Part shown: positions 42,570-51,761 of the stretch, in pieces
How positions within the stretch are numbered: position 1 is the stretch's first letter
How the letters are laid out: each line of letters opens with the position of its first letter
DNA from: Sphingobacteriaceae bacterium GW460-11-11-14-LB5
GTDB taxonomy: Bacteria > Bacteroidota > Bacteroidia > Sphingobacteriales > Sphingobacteriaceae
Direction: 5' to 3'
Length of the DNA stretch: 64,000 nucleotides
NCBI GenBank assembly: GCA_002151545.1
Contig: CP021237.1
Coordinates: 3,968,001-4,032,000 of the forward strand
The notes under the pieces: model-generated
Database searches by the model: none
What the model saw: the letters and a program-made list of their open reading frames with translations, nothing else
Told to the model about the DNA's origin: nothing
Translations under genes and position numbers: made by a program

Positions 42570-43397
42570 ATGATTACGCAAAGCAATTTTAGCCTGAGTG
42601 GTGCTGACGGAAAATTAATTATCGGCGATATTACTTTCGATGAGAAAAACCCTAATACCCCCATTGTACTTTTTGTACATGGCTTTAAAGGCTTTAAAGA
42701 TTGGGGGGCACACAATTTAGTGGCCCGGTATTTTGCCAGCAACGGTTATCGCTATGTTAAGTTCAATTTATCGCATAGTGGAGTTCCGGTTGATGATCCG
42801 AAAGATGTAACTGATATGGATGCTTTTGCCAGCAATACCGTATCGAAAGAACTATTTGACCTCAATGCGATGCTCGATTTTATCGAAAAAGCCTACGGTA
42901 AAGATACCAAAGTGAACCTGATAGGCCATAGTCGTGGTGGTGGATTATCAATCATCGAGGCTGCGAACGATTTAAGAATTAACAAACTGATTACCTGGAG
43001 TGCCATTGGCGATTTTAGCAGTCTGTGGAAAAAAGAGCAGGAAGCTGAGTGGAAAAAGAATGGCAAAATATTCGTAACCAATGCCCGTACCAAAGAGCAG
43101 ATGCCGTTAAATGTTACCTTACTGCAAGATTTTAAAGAAAATGCAGCAGCATTGAATATTTTAGATGCAGCAAAACGCGTAAACATTCCCTGGTTAATTG
43201 TTCATGGCGATGATGATGTGAATGTGCCTTTTGAAACTGCACAAACTTTGGCAGAGGCCAACCCAAATAGCAGATTGGTTAAAATTGAAGGTGCCAATCA
43301 CGTTTATGGTGCTACGCAGCCCTACACCAACGAAACTTTGCCACCACTTTTGTTTAAGGTTTGCGAAAAGGTAATCACTTTTATAAACGAAGAATAA
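42570..43397 (+). CDS. Alpha/beta hydrolase (peptidase-like)
   Basis: A 275-residue cytoplasmic hydrolase. VLFVHGFKGFKDWGAHN gives the oxyanion region; nucleophile Ser in IGHSRGGGLS; Asp in WLIVHGDDDVNVPF; His in EGANHVYG. Resembles serine aminopeptidase/prolyl-oligopeptidase-like hydrolases; substrate unknown. No signal peptide. Followed 27 bases later by a small membrane protein gene. Confidence 0.85.
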   Translation: MITQSNFSLSGADGKLIIGDITFDEKNPNTPIVLFVHGFKGFKDWGAHNLVARYFASNGYRYVKFNLSHSGVPVDDPKDVTDMDAFASNTVSKELFDLNAMLDFIEKAYGKDTKVNLIGHSRGGGLSIIEAANDLRINKLITWSAIGDFSSLWKKEQEAEWKKNGKIFVTNARTKEQMPLNVTLLQDFKENAAALNILDAAKRVNIPWLIVHGDDDVNVPFETAQTLAEANPNSRLVKIEGANHVYGATQPYTNETLPPLLFKVCEKVITFINEE

Positions 43398-43424
43398 ATT
43401 AATTATCTTGGGCTATTATAAATT

Positions 43425-43958
43425 ATGGCTCAAGATAAAATTAACCTCTCAGGCTTTAATCAAGCCATATTTAAGCAGATCTTAATTGGACTAACGTTAT
43501 CTTTCTGTTTTATTATTTCTTTTGATAGTAATTTTTCACCTGTCAAATTAAAAGCCGAGTTTATTAATGATTCTGAAGGGCATCGCTCAAAAAACGGAAG
43601 AGCACATATTTTTACCGCACAAACCTCTAATAAAAAATACAAAATCCCAGCCCAGCTTTTTAATATCATAAATGAAAATGATTCACTGTTAATCTATAGG
43701 TCAAAAATAACCGGCATTATCTTATATTATGGTTTGCGGAAACCTGATGTAATTATTGTTTGTAAAGCTCGGTTTTTTAAGGATGATTTTTTTGGACTAA
43801 TCACCAGTACTTTAGGCATTTTGCTTGCAATAATTCTTTATTTCAATAATAAATTAGCACAAAACGTTACACTTCAGGGAATTTTAGTCTTTTTGATTAT
43901 CATTTCTTTGGTTTTCCTAAGAAACTACTTAGGTGGAAATTATTTATGGGAGTTCTAA
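43425..43958 (+). CDS. Hypothetical membrane protein
   Basis: A 177-residue protein: one N-terminal helix (about 15-32), a soluble loop of about 80 residues (KLKAEFINDSEGHRSKNGRA ... GLRKPDVIIVCKARFF) and two C-terminal helices (about 122-140 and 148-165). No domain recognised. Convergent with the mechanosensitive channel gene, the stops only 12 bases apart. Function unknown. Confidence 0.65.
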   Translation: MAQDKINLSGFNQAIFKQILIGLTLSFCFIISFDSNFSPVKLKAEFINDSEGHRSKNGRAHIFTAQTSNKKYKIPAQLFNIINENDSLLIYRSKITGIILYYGLRKPDVIIVCKARFFKDDFFGLITSTLGILLAIILYFNNKLAQNVTLQGILVFLIIISLVFLRNYLGGNYLWEF

Positions 43959-43969
43959 TTTTTTCAATG

Positions 43970-45244
43970 TTAATCATCCCCTCTTCTCACAAAATTACGC
44001 ATATCACTTCCGCTTGGGCTTTGGAAGATTTCGAGATCAAAATAAGGCACCGCAGCCAGCAGGTGATCAAAGATATCGGCAGCAACTTCTTCAAAACGTT
44101 TTAAGCCTTTTTCTTTTGAGAATACATAAATCTCAATGGGAAGACCATTTTCTGTAGCCTGTAACTGACGCACCATGAAGGTTAAATCGGTATTAATATG
44201 CGGATTGCTCTCCAGGTATTTTTCTGCATACACCCTGAAAGTCCCGATATTGGTCATGTGGCGGCCGTTAACCAGGTTATTGGGATCTACCGTATTTTCC
44301 GCATTGTATCGTTCGATAAATTGCTGTGTTTCTTTCAGGTAATCTTTCAGAAAATCGATACTTTGCAGTCTACCAATCAATTCTTCATCGCAGAATTTAA
44401 TGCTCGAAATTTTAATATTGATGTGCCGTTTAATCCTCCTCCCCTCACTTTCTTCCATCGCCCGCCAGTTTTTGAACGATTCACTTACAATGGCGTAACT
44501 CGGTACAATAGTTACTGTTTTATCCCAGTTTCTTACTTTAATGGTAGTTAAATTAATTTCGGTTACCTCGCCATCGGCACCATATTTCTCTACAGTAATC
44601 CAATCGCCTACCCTCACCAGATCGATGGCACTCATCTGTACTGAGGCCACAAAACCTAAAATCGGATCTCTGAAAATCAAAATAAAAACAGCAGTAACGG
44701 CTCCAAATCCGCCGAAAACATATAACGGCGATTCGCCCAGGATAATCGACAGGATGAGCACAAAACCAACAATGTAAAACACAATTTTGGCGACCTGTTT
44801 GTAACTCCGAACAGGTTTATCGGCATATTTCTTTGATGATTCCATAATGGAAACCAAAGCATTCAGAAATGCATTTACGGCAAACATCACCGCTAACACC
44901 ATGTAGATTTTAGCAAATATTAAAGCATAAAACAGCCAGTTTTTAAAATCGATAAAAAGATAGGGAACAACATTATAAATGATGTAGGCACCAAATATTA
45001 AAGCAAAAGCTCTGAAAACCCTAAATTCGAACAAAGCTTTTTGCCAGTCTGACTTTGTTTTGGCACTTTTTACCACACCGATAAAAACCTGTCGGGTTAA
45101 AAATATGGTGATAAACAGAAATAAAACAACCCCAATAAGCCCTATAAAAAAATAAGAATAAATGAGTTCGCCACCGGCAAGGCCTTTGCCAGCGAGCCAG
45201 TTTCTAAGTTCGATAAAAAGGGATTGAAACTCCGGGATATTCAT
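43970..45244 (-). CDS. Mechanosensitive channel protein (MscS family, YbdG-like)
   Basis: A 424-residue membrane protein. About five N-terminal helices (residues 25-180) lead into the MscS pore helix and beta domain (FRDPILGFVASVQMSAIDLVRVGDWITVEKYGADGEVTEINLTTIKVRNWDKTVTIVPSYAI region) and a C-terminal cytoplasmic portion. The extended C-terminus and NLVNGRHMTNIGTFRVYAE segment resemble YbdG/MscM. It would open on membrane tension during osmotic downshock. Confidence 0.9.
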   Translation of the reverse strand: MNIPEFQSLFIELRNWLAGKGLAGGELIYSYFFIGLIGVVLFLFITIFLTRQVFIGVVKSAKTKSDWQKALFEFRVFRAFALIFGAYIIYNVVPYLFIDFKNWLFYALIFAKIYMVLAVMFAVNAFLNALVSIMESSKKYADKPVRSYKQVAKIVFYIVGFVLILSIILGESPLYVFGGFGAVTAVFILIFRDPILGFVASVQMSAIDLVRVGDWITVEKYGADGEVTEINLTTIKVRNWDKTVTIVPSYAIVSESFKNWRAMEESEGRRIKRHINIKISSIKFCDEELIGRLQSIDFLKDYLKETQQFIERYNAENTVDPNNLVNGRHMTNIGTFRVYAEKYLESNPHINTDLTFMVRQLQATENGLPIEIYVFSKEKGLKRFEEVAADIFDHLLAAVPYFDLEIFQSPSGSDMRNFVRRGDD

Positions 45245-45305
45245 TAAGGCAATTTAGGATTTATTGGTCAGAAATTAAACGGCATAGCATTGATTGCTTT
45301 TCGAG

Positions 45306-45456
45306 TGTCATGTTGAGCTTATCTTAAGGTTCTTCGACAAGCTCAGAATGAGATTTAGTATCATTATACGAAACTCCTCGGTCTGTATCCTCACAGATCA
45401 AGGAATAAGTGTTTCAATCAAGATACAGATTCTTCGCTGCGCTCAGAATGACAATA
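45306..45456. repeat. GTCATGTTGAGC...GCTCAGAATGA repeats
   Basis: 45306-45352 is an imperfect inverted repeat (TGTCATGTTGAGCTT with AAGCTCAGAATGAG); 45433-45456 is a further half copy (CTTCGCTGCGCTCAGAATGAC). No gene. Confidence 0.65.
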
Positions 45457-45492
45457 TTGTGGTTTGTGGGAACACAAACCACGGAGCGCATT

Positions 45493-47469
45493 TTAAACCT
45501 TTTCTACCCAATTGCCATCATCTTTGATAATGTCGATCAGTTCGTCTAAGGCATAGGCAGTCGTTACATTTTTCTTTACCACTTCTTTACCACGGTATAA
45601 AGTAATTTTATCAGGGCCAGTACCCACGTAACCGTAATCGGCATCAGCCATTTCGCCCGGACCATTGACTATACAGCCCATGATACCGATTTTTATTCCT
45701 TTTAAATGGTCGGTGCGGGAGCGGATTAACTGTGTGGTTTCCTGCAAATCGAAAAGTGTTCTACCACAACTTGGGCAAGAGATGTATTCCGTTTTACTAA
45801 TGCGTGTGCGTGTAGCCTGCAAAATCCCAAAACTGGTTGAATTAATCAGCGAAAGGTTTTGACCTTGTGCATCAATCCACACCCCATCTCCAAAGCCATC
45901 GGTAAATAAAGCGCCGATATCAGTTGCAGCATAAAGCATTAAATGATCGGCATCTACATCCTGGTAAGTTCTTTTTACTATAACCGGGATCTGGATGTTT
46001 TTCTTCTGTAAAGCAACAAAAAATGATCTTTGCTCGGCCATGCCGTGTGCTGCTGATGTTTCGAGAATTAATACAACATTGCTTAACTGGTTAATTGTTA
46101 AATTGGTTAATTGCTTGGCATCAACTTGAACAAAGTTTAAAAATTCGTCTTTAACTTCTGCCTCTTTAAAAGCTTCAAAAGAAAATAAAGGGTGACAGTT
46201 ATTTTTATCTTTAAGATGTAACCAGGTTTGGTAATTATAAACTTGCTTTAAATTTCCGGGGAAAGAGAACGATGGCAAATTATCACCTAAAAAGGCTAAA
46301 TCGCAAGCCTGATCGGCTAAATTATATTTATCTAAACCTGCACTGTAGTTATAGCCAACAGCACTTAAAAAGTAAGGGTCTTTTAAATTTTCTTTCGAAA
46401 CATCGATCATCACTACCGGATGATGATGGCCGCCAATGTGCTGAACAGGGCTAGTAATACGGCGGTTGTATTCGTAAGGATTGTAAGTTAAGCGTGGGGC
46501 GTGGAGCGTAGAGCGTAGATCATTCGACTCCGGACTTCCGACTTCATTCTTCGGACTCCTTAAAGCATAACGGTCTGCCAAAGCCTTAGCTACTGGTGCT
46601 TCAAATTCAGGATCTTCGGTTAACGAAACACGAATGGTATCGCCCAAGCCATCTTCTAATAGGGTTCCAATACCAACGGCTGATTTAATACGGCCATCTT
46701 CTCCATCACCGGCTTCAGTAACGCCTAAATGCAAAGGATAATTCATCCCCTCTTTAGCCATGGTTTCTACCAGCAAACGATAGGCCTGAACCATCACCTG
46801 GGTATTGCTGGCTTTCATCGAGATCACCAGGTTATAATAATTCTGGTCTTCGCACATGCGGATAAACTCCATTGCCGACTCAACCATTCCGCGGGGCGTA
46901 TCGCCGTAATGGCTCATAATCCTGTCGGAAAGCGATCCGTGGTTGGTGCCGATGCGCATGGCCGTACCATACTCTTTACAAATTTTTACTAAAGGAATAA
47001 ACTTTTTGTAAATCCGGCTTAACTCTGCATTATAGGCATCCTGCGTATATTCTATATTCTCGAATTTCTTTTTATCTGCATAATTGCCTGGGTTAACCCT
47101 TACCTTTTCTACTATACGCGCGGCCATTTCGGCTGCATTAGGCGTAAAATGGATATCGGCAATTAACGGCACATTATAACCTCGGAAGCGTAGTTCTTTT
47201 TTAATATTGGCCAGATTTTCAGCTTCTTTAATGCTTGGCGCAGTGATACGAACATATTCGCAGCCTGATTCTACCATGCGGATTGTCTGCTCTACGGTAC
47301 CCAAAGTATCCATGGTATCGGTAGTTGTCATGGATTGGATCCGGATTGGATTATGCCCACCTAAGGCGATATCACCAATGTTCACTTCACGGGTTAAATA
47401 CCTCGAATAAGCGGTTAAACTGTTGCAATATCCGCCAGCCAGATCATGTTTTGCCAATATATTTTCCAT
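45493..47469 (-). CDS. ispG: 4-hydroxy-3-methylbut-2-enyl diphosphate synthase (large IspG)
   Basis: A 658-residue iron-sulfur enzyme of the MEP isoprenoid pathway. The N-terminal TIM barrel (IQSMTTTDTMDT, LIADIHFTPNAAEMAA, VRVNPGNYADKK), a middle inserted domain and the C-terminal [4Fe-4S] domain (SCPSCGRTLFDLQ, MGCIVNGPGEMADADYG) are complete; the insert is typical of Bacteroidetes and plant IspG. At about residues 304-327 (RSPKNEVGSPESNDLRST...) a stretch is encoded by ten 7-base repeat units and interrupts the junction of barrel and insert in frame. The ATG at 47469 follows a promoter-like box closely. Confidence 0.95.
   Translation of the reverse strand: MENILAKHDLAGGYCNSLTAYSRYLTREVNIGDIALGGHNPIRIQSMTTTDTMDTLGTVEQTIRMVESGCEYVRITAPSIKEAENLANIKKELRFRGYNVPLIADIHFTPNAAEMAARIVEKVRVNPGNYADKKKFENIEYTQDAYNAELSRIYKKFIPLVKICKEYGTAMRIGTNHGSLSDRIMSHYGDTPRGMVESAMEFIRMCEDQNYYNLVISMKASNTQVMVQAYRLLVETMAKEGMNYPLHLGVTEAGDGEDGRIKSAVGIGTLLEDGLGDTIRVSLTEDPEFEAPVAKALADRYALRSPKNEVGSPESNDLRSTLHAPRLTYNPYEYNRRITSPVQHIGGHHHPVVMIDVSKENLKDPYFLSAVGYNYSAGLDKYNLADQACDLAFLGDNLPSFSFPGNLKQVYNYQTWLHLKDKNNCHPLFSFEAFKEAEVKDEFLNFVQVDAKQLTNLTINQLSNVVLILETSAAHGMAEQRSFFVALQKKNIQIPVIVKRTYQDVDADHLMLYAATDIGALFTDGFGDGVWIDAQGQNLSLINSTSFGILQATRTRISKTEYISCPSCGRTLFDLQETTQLIRSRTDHLKGIKIGIMGCIVNGPGEMADADYGYVGTGPDKITLYRGKEVVKKNVTTAYALDELIDIIKDDGNWVEKV
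46490..46559. repeat. Ten heptad units inside ispG
   Basis: Ten contiguous 7-base units (70 bases). On the minus strand they read as GGAAGTC-type units followed by TACGCTC-type units, two of them identical. They share 18 bases with the atpD-atpC spacer repeat. The reading frame is kept. Confidence 0.85.
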
Positions 47470-47476
47470 CTGTTTG

Positions 47477-47484
47477 CAAAGATA
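47477..47484 (-). promoter_or_regulatory. Predicted promoter -7 box of ispG
   Basis: TATCTTTG on the minus strand ends seven bases before the ispG ATG, implying a nearly leaderless mRNA. No clear -33 box. Confidence 0.45.
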
Positions 47485-47770
47485 AGGATTGTTGGAATGT
47501 TTTAATGTTGGAATGTTGTAATTAAATCGACCTGATCTTATAACAAAAATTCAAAGCTTTTTTTTGGAAATGAAAGAGCCATATTGCCTGGCAATTGCAG
47601 TCCTGCTCCCGCTTTGATCGGGTTATTTTTTAACGGTGGGTAGGTTTGGCACCATTGCACCGGCCCAGGTTTAATAAACGGGATGACAGCGGCATCCTCC
47701 GATTTTTCATCGGAGATATAGCGTACAGCCCGGCTAACGAAAATAGTGGTATTGACTTTGCTTTTCTAAC
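47485..47770. repeat. Gap upstream of ispG with repeat-like sequence
   Basis: 47560-47755 is higher in GC than the surroundings and reads like an interspersed repeat, with a CCGAT-TTTTC-ATCGG hairpin near 47699-47713 and a CCCGCTTTGATCGGG hairpin near 47609-47623. No coding potential recognised. Confidence 0.45.
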
Positions 47771-48382
47771 TTATATCAACCTGTCTTTGATCACCAAAGT
47801 ATTAGCTGCAATATCGTGCCAGCACTGGTTTTTCTTATTCAAAAAGCTATACAGATAACCAAAAAAAACAGGAATTACAGATAATATTTTAGAAAAATTC
47901 CTGACCAGAGAAATACCAAATGAAACCCGGCTACCTTCTAAATCGGTTACTTTAATATTGAGGAGTTTTTTACCAATGGTGGCCTGACCGGCTGATGCTT
48001 CGGCAATACTGCCATAAATAAGTTTAATGATAAATATGGATGGGAACGGAATGAGAAAAGCCATAATCCGCTGATCTTTGCCTTCGATAAAAATATAGCT
48101 CGTTAAAATAATGATGCTATATATTCCAAAAATAATAAAGTGATCTATCACCGATGCCAGCAGCCTTTGATCGAAAGCGGCAAAATATTGAGGCGCAGTT
48201 TTTTGATAGCTAAAACCCAAAAGCTCACGCAATTCGGGAATTGCATGAGCTTCTTTATAATCGTCCATTCCGGGTTTACGTATAAAAGTATTCGCACTGA
48301 TGTTTAAATCTTTCAGGTCGGTTAAATTATACGGGCCTTGTGGCTTTCCATTAATTACTACAATATATTGATCAGGATTCAT
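47771..48382 (-). CDS. RDD family membrane protein with GYF_2-like N-terminus
   Basis: A 203-residue protein. Residues 1-57 (YIVVINGKPQGPYNLTDLKDL ... IPELRELLGF) match the GYF_2/DUF4339 module. Then RDD: FAAFDQRLLASVIDHFIIFGIYS, a long hydrophobic helix pair, and ATIGKKLLNIKVTDLEGSRVSFGISLVRNFSKIL. RDD proteins are membrane proteins of poorly known function, some linked to ion balance. Divergent from nothing nearby; precedes the LiaF-like group. Confidence 0.83.
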   Translation of the reverse strand: MNPDQYIVVINGKPQGPYNLTDLKDLNISANTFIRKPGMDDYKEAHAIPELRELLGFSYQKTAPQYFAAFDQRLLASVIDHFIIFGIYSIIILTSYIFIEGKDQRIMAFLIPFPSIFIIKLIYGSIAEASAGQATIGKKLLNIKVTDLEGSRVSFGISLVRNFSKILSVIPVFFGYLYSFLNKKNQCWHDIAANTLVIKDRLI

Positions 48383-48451
48383 TAGATTGGATCAGGATTA
48401 TGAGATTCTAGGACGGTAAGATCAGCATTTTATAAAGATTCCGTTAATGAA

Positions 48452-48488
48452 GCCTTACGCCTTCTACCTTCTAACCTTCAACCTTTCT
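48452..48488. repeat. Heptad mosaic downstream of the LiaF-like gene
   Basis: GCCTTAC, GCCTTCT, an 8-base unit, ACCTTCA and an 8-base unit run up to the stop codon at 48487. Confidence 0.65.
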
Positions 48489-49470
48489 AGTATCTGCTTA
48501 CTTCAAAGTTACTCAATCCACCATCTAAATTAATAAAGATTTTTTTGGTCGAGGCTTTATAATTTGAGGTTTCATAAACACCATCGCTCAATTTCTCGAA
48601 ACCTTCGAAATCTTTAGCTGATAAACCGGTTTTGGTTTTAATCCGGCAACCTGAGTTGACAGGCACCTTAATTTTTACATCGGCCACACCAGATTTCACA
48701 ATTACATCGGTTATGGGCAATAAATCTCCGAATTTAATATCCAAAGCTGCTGCTCCACCATCAAAACGGAAGGTGCGTACTTTGTAACTGGCAAAATCGA
48801 AGTTTGCTTCACCAGCGCCCAGTTTCATTAAAATATCCCAGTTGGCCTCTTTATTTAATTTAAAGTTAACATCGTTATCACCATCGCCAAAGTTCCATTT
48901 GTTCTTTTTATCATCCATCTGGAAAGTAAGCACGGTAGCGCTATCCGTAAGCAATTTCTTTAAAGAGAAGTTACCATGTTTTTTCTTTACATCGGCATTG
49001 ATCAACTCAGTGGTTTCGCCATCCAGATTAAATGAGATGCCTCCTCCAGAAATATTTAATACCGTTTTTTTCGCATTATCTGCAGCTACAAAGGGCTCGG
49101 ATAAACTTAAATGATTATACGAAGTGTCGTTATCATTATCGTCATCATCGTTGTCGCCATTATTGTGTTCGATATTAATGTCGACATCTTTTTTAAAATG
49201 ACGTCCCCACCAATTGCCACGCTCCGGAACCTGCTGTCCTTTATAAAAAAGAAACGACAAGGCCACCACTAAAACACCAATAGAAATGATACTTCCTGTT
49301 TGCGAATTGTTTTTATTGAACAGGATATTTAAGCCTGCAATAATTAAGAATACCGGCCAAAAGCTCCAAACATTGCGCCAATAAAAATTGATTACGCCAA
49401 AGTTTTCGAGTAGAAGTACACCGCCAATAAAAAGCAGGATAATACCCCAAATTAATCTATCTAATTTCAT
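48487..49470 (-). CDS. LiaF/LiaI-like membrane protein
   Basis: A 327-residue protein. Four short hydrophobic helices in residues 1-75 (LIWGIILLFIGGVLLLENFGVI, WSFWPVFLIIAGLNILF and others) match the LiaI-LiaF-like membrane domain, followed by an Asp/Asn-rich spacer (NNGDNDDDDNDNDTSYN) and a beta-rich domain of the LiaF C-terminal/DUF2154-like type. Such proteins dampen or report envelope stress. It starts five bases after the PspC gene stop, so they form an operon. Confidence 0.82.
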   Translation of the reverse strand: MKLDRLIWGIILLFIGGVLLLENFGVINFYWRNVWSFWPVFLIIAGLNILFNKNNSQTGSIISIGVLVVALSFLFYKGQQVPERGNWWGRHFKKDVDINIEHNNGDNDDDDNDNDTSYNHLSLSEPFVAADNAKKTVLNISGGGISFNLDGETTELINADVKKKHGNFSLKKLLTDSATVLTFQMDDKKNKWNFGDGDNDVNFKLNKEANWDILMKLGAGEANFDFASYKVRTFRFDGGAAALDIKFGDLLPITDVIVKSGVADVKIKVPVNSGCRIKTKTGLSAKDFEGFEKLSDGVYETSNYKASTKKIFINLDGGLSNFEVSRY

Positions 49471-49475
49471 TTTAT

Positions 49476-50183
49476 TTATACTTGAGGGTTAGCGGATGTT
49501 GAATTATCATCTTTGTTAACTGGTGTTGCTGGCTCATTTTCTACAACAGTTTCGGTAAAATCGGCAGTTTTTTTCTGCTCAGCTTCCTGTTGGTTCTGAA
49601 AGGCCGCCCAATCGTTTTTTCTTTTTGATTTAGCAATAATACTTACACCCAGTGCAATAAAGATCAATGGCCACATGTACCTGAATAAATTGCGGATACT
49701 AAACCAATCGGGTATAAAATCCATTTCGCGCATCAGGAAGAAACAGCCTATTACTAACAATACTAATCCGCCTATCGTGCGGCCAGTATCACTAGATTTA
49801 TTGAATTTGTCAAAATTGGGCTGGGTTTCGAAAGGTGTTTTCTGCCCGCCATCAACAGGTTGCGTCCAATTTTGATTTCCTGCATTTGCAGGCCCGGCAA
49901 AAGGATCGGCCGTTCCAAATGGTTGTGCATTTGGATTTTTATTACCGAAGTAATCGTTAAATTTCGAGAATCTTGCAGCCGGATCGTTATTAACCGGAAC
50001 AATAATCCACATAATTATATAGGCTATTAAGCCGCCGCCAGCCATAAATATAGCCGATAATGCAAACAATAATCTAATTATGGTAACCTCCACCTGCATG
50101 TAATCTGCAAGTCCCGAAGCTACACCGGCAATCATCTTATCGTGTTCGTTTCTAAAAAGCTTCTTTTCCATAACGTTGTTCAT
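49476..50183 (-). CDS. PspC domain protein
   Basis: About 235 residues. N-terminal PspC domain: KLFRNEHDKMIAGVASGLADYMQVEVTIIRLLFALSAIF with one or two helices; a Gln/Asn/Pro-rich linker; two further helices (GGLVLLVIGCFFLMREMDF and YMWPLIFIALGVSIIAK) and a polar tail. The open frame starts at 50201; ATGs at 50183 and 50171 both fit, the latter giving MEKKLFRNEHDKM. PspC proteins are envelope-stress membrane regulators. The open frame overlaps the SDR gene end; the chosen ATG at 50183 does not. Confidence 0.85.
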   Translation of the reverse strand: MNNVMEKKLFRNEHDKMIAGVASGLADYMQVEVTIIRLLFALSAIFMAGGGLIAYIIMWIIVPVNNDPAARFSKFNDYFGNKNPNAQPFGTADPFAGPANAGNQNWTQPVDGGQKTPFETQPNFDKFNKSSDTGRTIGGLVLLVIGCFFLMREMDFIPDWFSIRNLFRYMWPLIFIALGVSIIAKSKRKNDWAAFQNQQEAEQKKTADFTETVVENEPATPVNKDDNSTSANPQV

Positions 50184-50190
50184 TTTGTGT

Positions 50191-50880
50191 TTAAAAATCA
50201 AGCGGAGTAATCAAAACCTCATCTACATTTACCCCTTTACTTAAGTTTAAAATGGTAAACAAAGTTTCTGCAATATCTTCAGGCTGTACAAATTTTTCAT
50301 CCGGAATTGTTGTTCCTTCCCACGATGAAGTTTTGGTAGAGCCTGGCAAAAAAGCAGTGACTTTAACATTGTGAGGTGCTAACTCTTGCCGCAATACATG
50401 ATTAAGACTTAACATCGCTGCTTTTGTTACACTATAACTGCCTCCATTTTTTACAGGTGCTTTACTGGCCACCGAACAGATGTTGAATATATGGCCCCGC
50501 TTCGCTGAGCGCATTTTTCTGCCAAAAAATTTACTGATGTAATAACCGGCATTCGTATTTAAATGTTGTTGCTTTTCGAATGTTTCGTCATCCTCATCAA
50601 GCAGGCTGCCAGGTAAAAAGATCCCCACATTGTTTACTAAAACATCTACCTGATCTAAATTTATAGCTGTAGAATTTAAAAAAGCATACACTTCTTCTTT
50701 AACTGAACAATCGGCTGCCTGAGTAAAAACAGCATTCCCATAAGGGGTTAGTTCTTGTTTTAGCTTTTCAAGTTCGTTTAAACCCCTTGCTACCAAAACT
50801 AAATCGTATCCATTTTGGGCAAATTTAATCGCAATAGCTCTACCAATTCCTTTAGTTGCTCCGGTTATTACAGCTTTCAT
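50191..50880 (-). CDS. Short-chain dehydrogenase/reductase
   Basis: A 229-residue classical SDR. TGATKGIGRAIAIKFA is the NAD(P) motif; VDVLVNNVGIFLPG, the catalytic CSVASKAPVKNGGSYSVTKAA (Ser, Tyr-x3-Lys) and the later LPGSTKTSSW follow. Substrate unknown. Its promoter region faces mlaE divergently. Confidence 0.9.
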   Translation of the reverse strand: MKAVITGATKGIGRAIAIKFAQNGYDLVLVARGLNELEKLKQELTPYGNAVFTQAADCSVKEEVYAFLNSTAINLDQVDVLVNNVGIFLPGSLLDEDDETFEKQQHLNTNAGYYISKFFGRKMRSAKRGHIFNICSVASKAPVKNGGSYSVTKAAMLSLNHVLRQELAPHNVKVTAFLPGSTKTSSWEGTTIPDEKFVQPEDIAETLFTILNLSKGVNVDEVLITPLDF

Positions 50881-51026
50881 TATTTATGGTTTAATTTTTG
50901 TTAACAAAAAACCATATTTATATTCAAAACCACGAATATTTTTGCAATTAGCAAAGAGCGACAAATTTTTATCGTTTCTTTGTAGTAGTATAGAACGATC
51001 ATTTAAATTAAGCAAATACATACGGA

Positions 51027-51761
51027 ATGAATTTTACCAATTTCGGCAGATACATCCTGCTACTCAAGTCTGTATTCAGAAAGCCGGAAAAACTGAAAAT
51101 ATACCTGAAAGAAATCGCCAAACAAATGGATTATGTTGGTGTAGGCTCTTTAGGTTTAATTGCGATTATCTCTACTTTTATCGGTGCGGTAATGACTTTA
51201 CAAATTGCTTTCCAGCTGGTTAGCGATTTTATTCCAAAAACAATTATTGGTTCTGTAAACCGCGACTCCAGTATATTGGAGTTAAGCCCAACCATTAGTG
51301 CAATTGTACTGGCAGGAAAAATCGGATCGGCCATTTCATCAGAAATTGGTTCAATGCGTGTTACGGAGCAGATTGATGCCTTAGAAATTATGGGTATAAA
51401 TGCCCCTGGATACCTCATCCTCCCTAAAATTATTTCAGGCATAACCATGGTACCCATGTTGGTTATCATTTCTATGTTCTTAAGTATTACCGGTGGATAT
51501 ATTGGCGGTTCTATTTCTGGTGCTGTTACCCCGGCTGAATATATTCAAGGTATAACCACTGATTTTAACCCTTATACCATTACCGTGGCTTTGGTGAAGG
51601 CATTTGTATTTGGTTTCATTATTACCTCAGTTCCGGCTTACGAAGGTTTTTATGTTCGTGGTGGTGCTTTAGAAGTTTCGCAGGCCAGTACCAGAGCAGT
51701 TGTAATTAGCTGTATCTCTATTCTTGTTTGCGATTATTTAGTTACTCAACTTTTATTGTAA
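51027..51761 (+). CDS. mlaE: MlaE-family lipid ABC transporter permease
   Basis: A 244-residue inner membrane permease with about five helices. VGVGSLGLIAIISTFIGAVM, LAGKIGSAISSEIGSMRVTEQIDALEIMG and VPAYEGFYVRGGA are MlaE signatures. With MlaF and an MlaD substrate-binding protein it moves phospholipids between the membranes; no mlaD is nearby. A TATTTTTG box at 50937-50944 may be its promoter. The last base pair of its stop is shared with the mlaF start. Confidence 0.92.
   Translation: MNFTNFGRYILLLKSVFRKPEKLKIYLKEIAKQMDYVGVGSLGLIAIISTFIGAVMTLQIAFQLVSDFIPKTIIGSVNRDSSILELSPTISAIVLAGKIGSAISSEIGSMRVTEQIDALEIMGINAPGYLILPKIISGITMVPMLVIISMFLSITGGYIGGSISGAVTPAEYIQGITTDFNPYTITVALVKAFVFGFIITSVPAYEGFYVRGGALEVSQASTRAVVISCISILVCDYLVTQLLL

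Noticed and set aside
43933..44157. 74-codon frame
   Set aside because: Antisense to the MscS gene.
45294..45527. 77-codon frame
   Set aside because: Formed by interspersed GTCAT hairpin repeats.
47325..47525. 66-codon frame at the ispG start
   Set aside because: Antisense to ispG and runs into its promoter.
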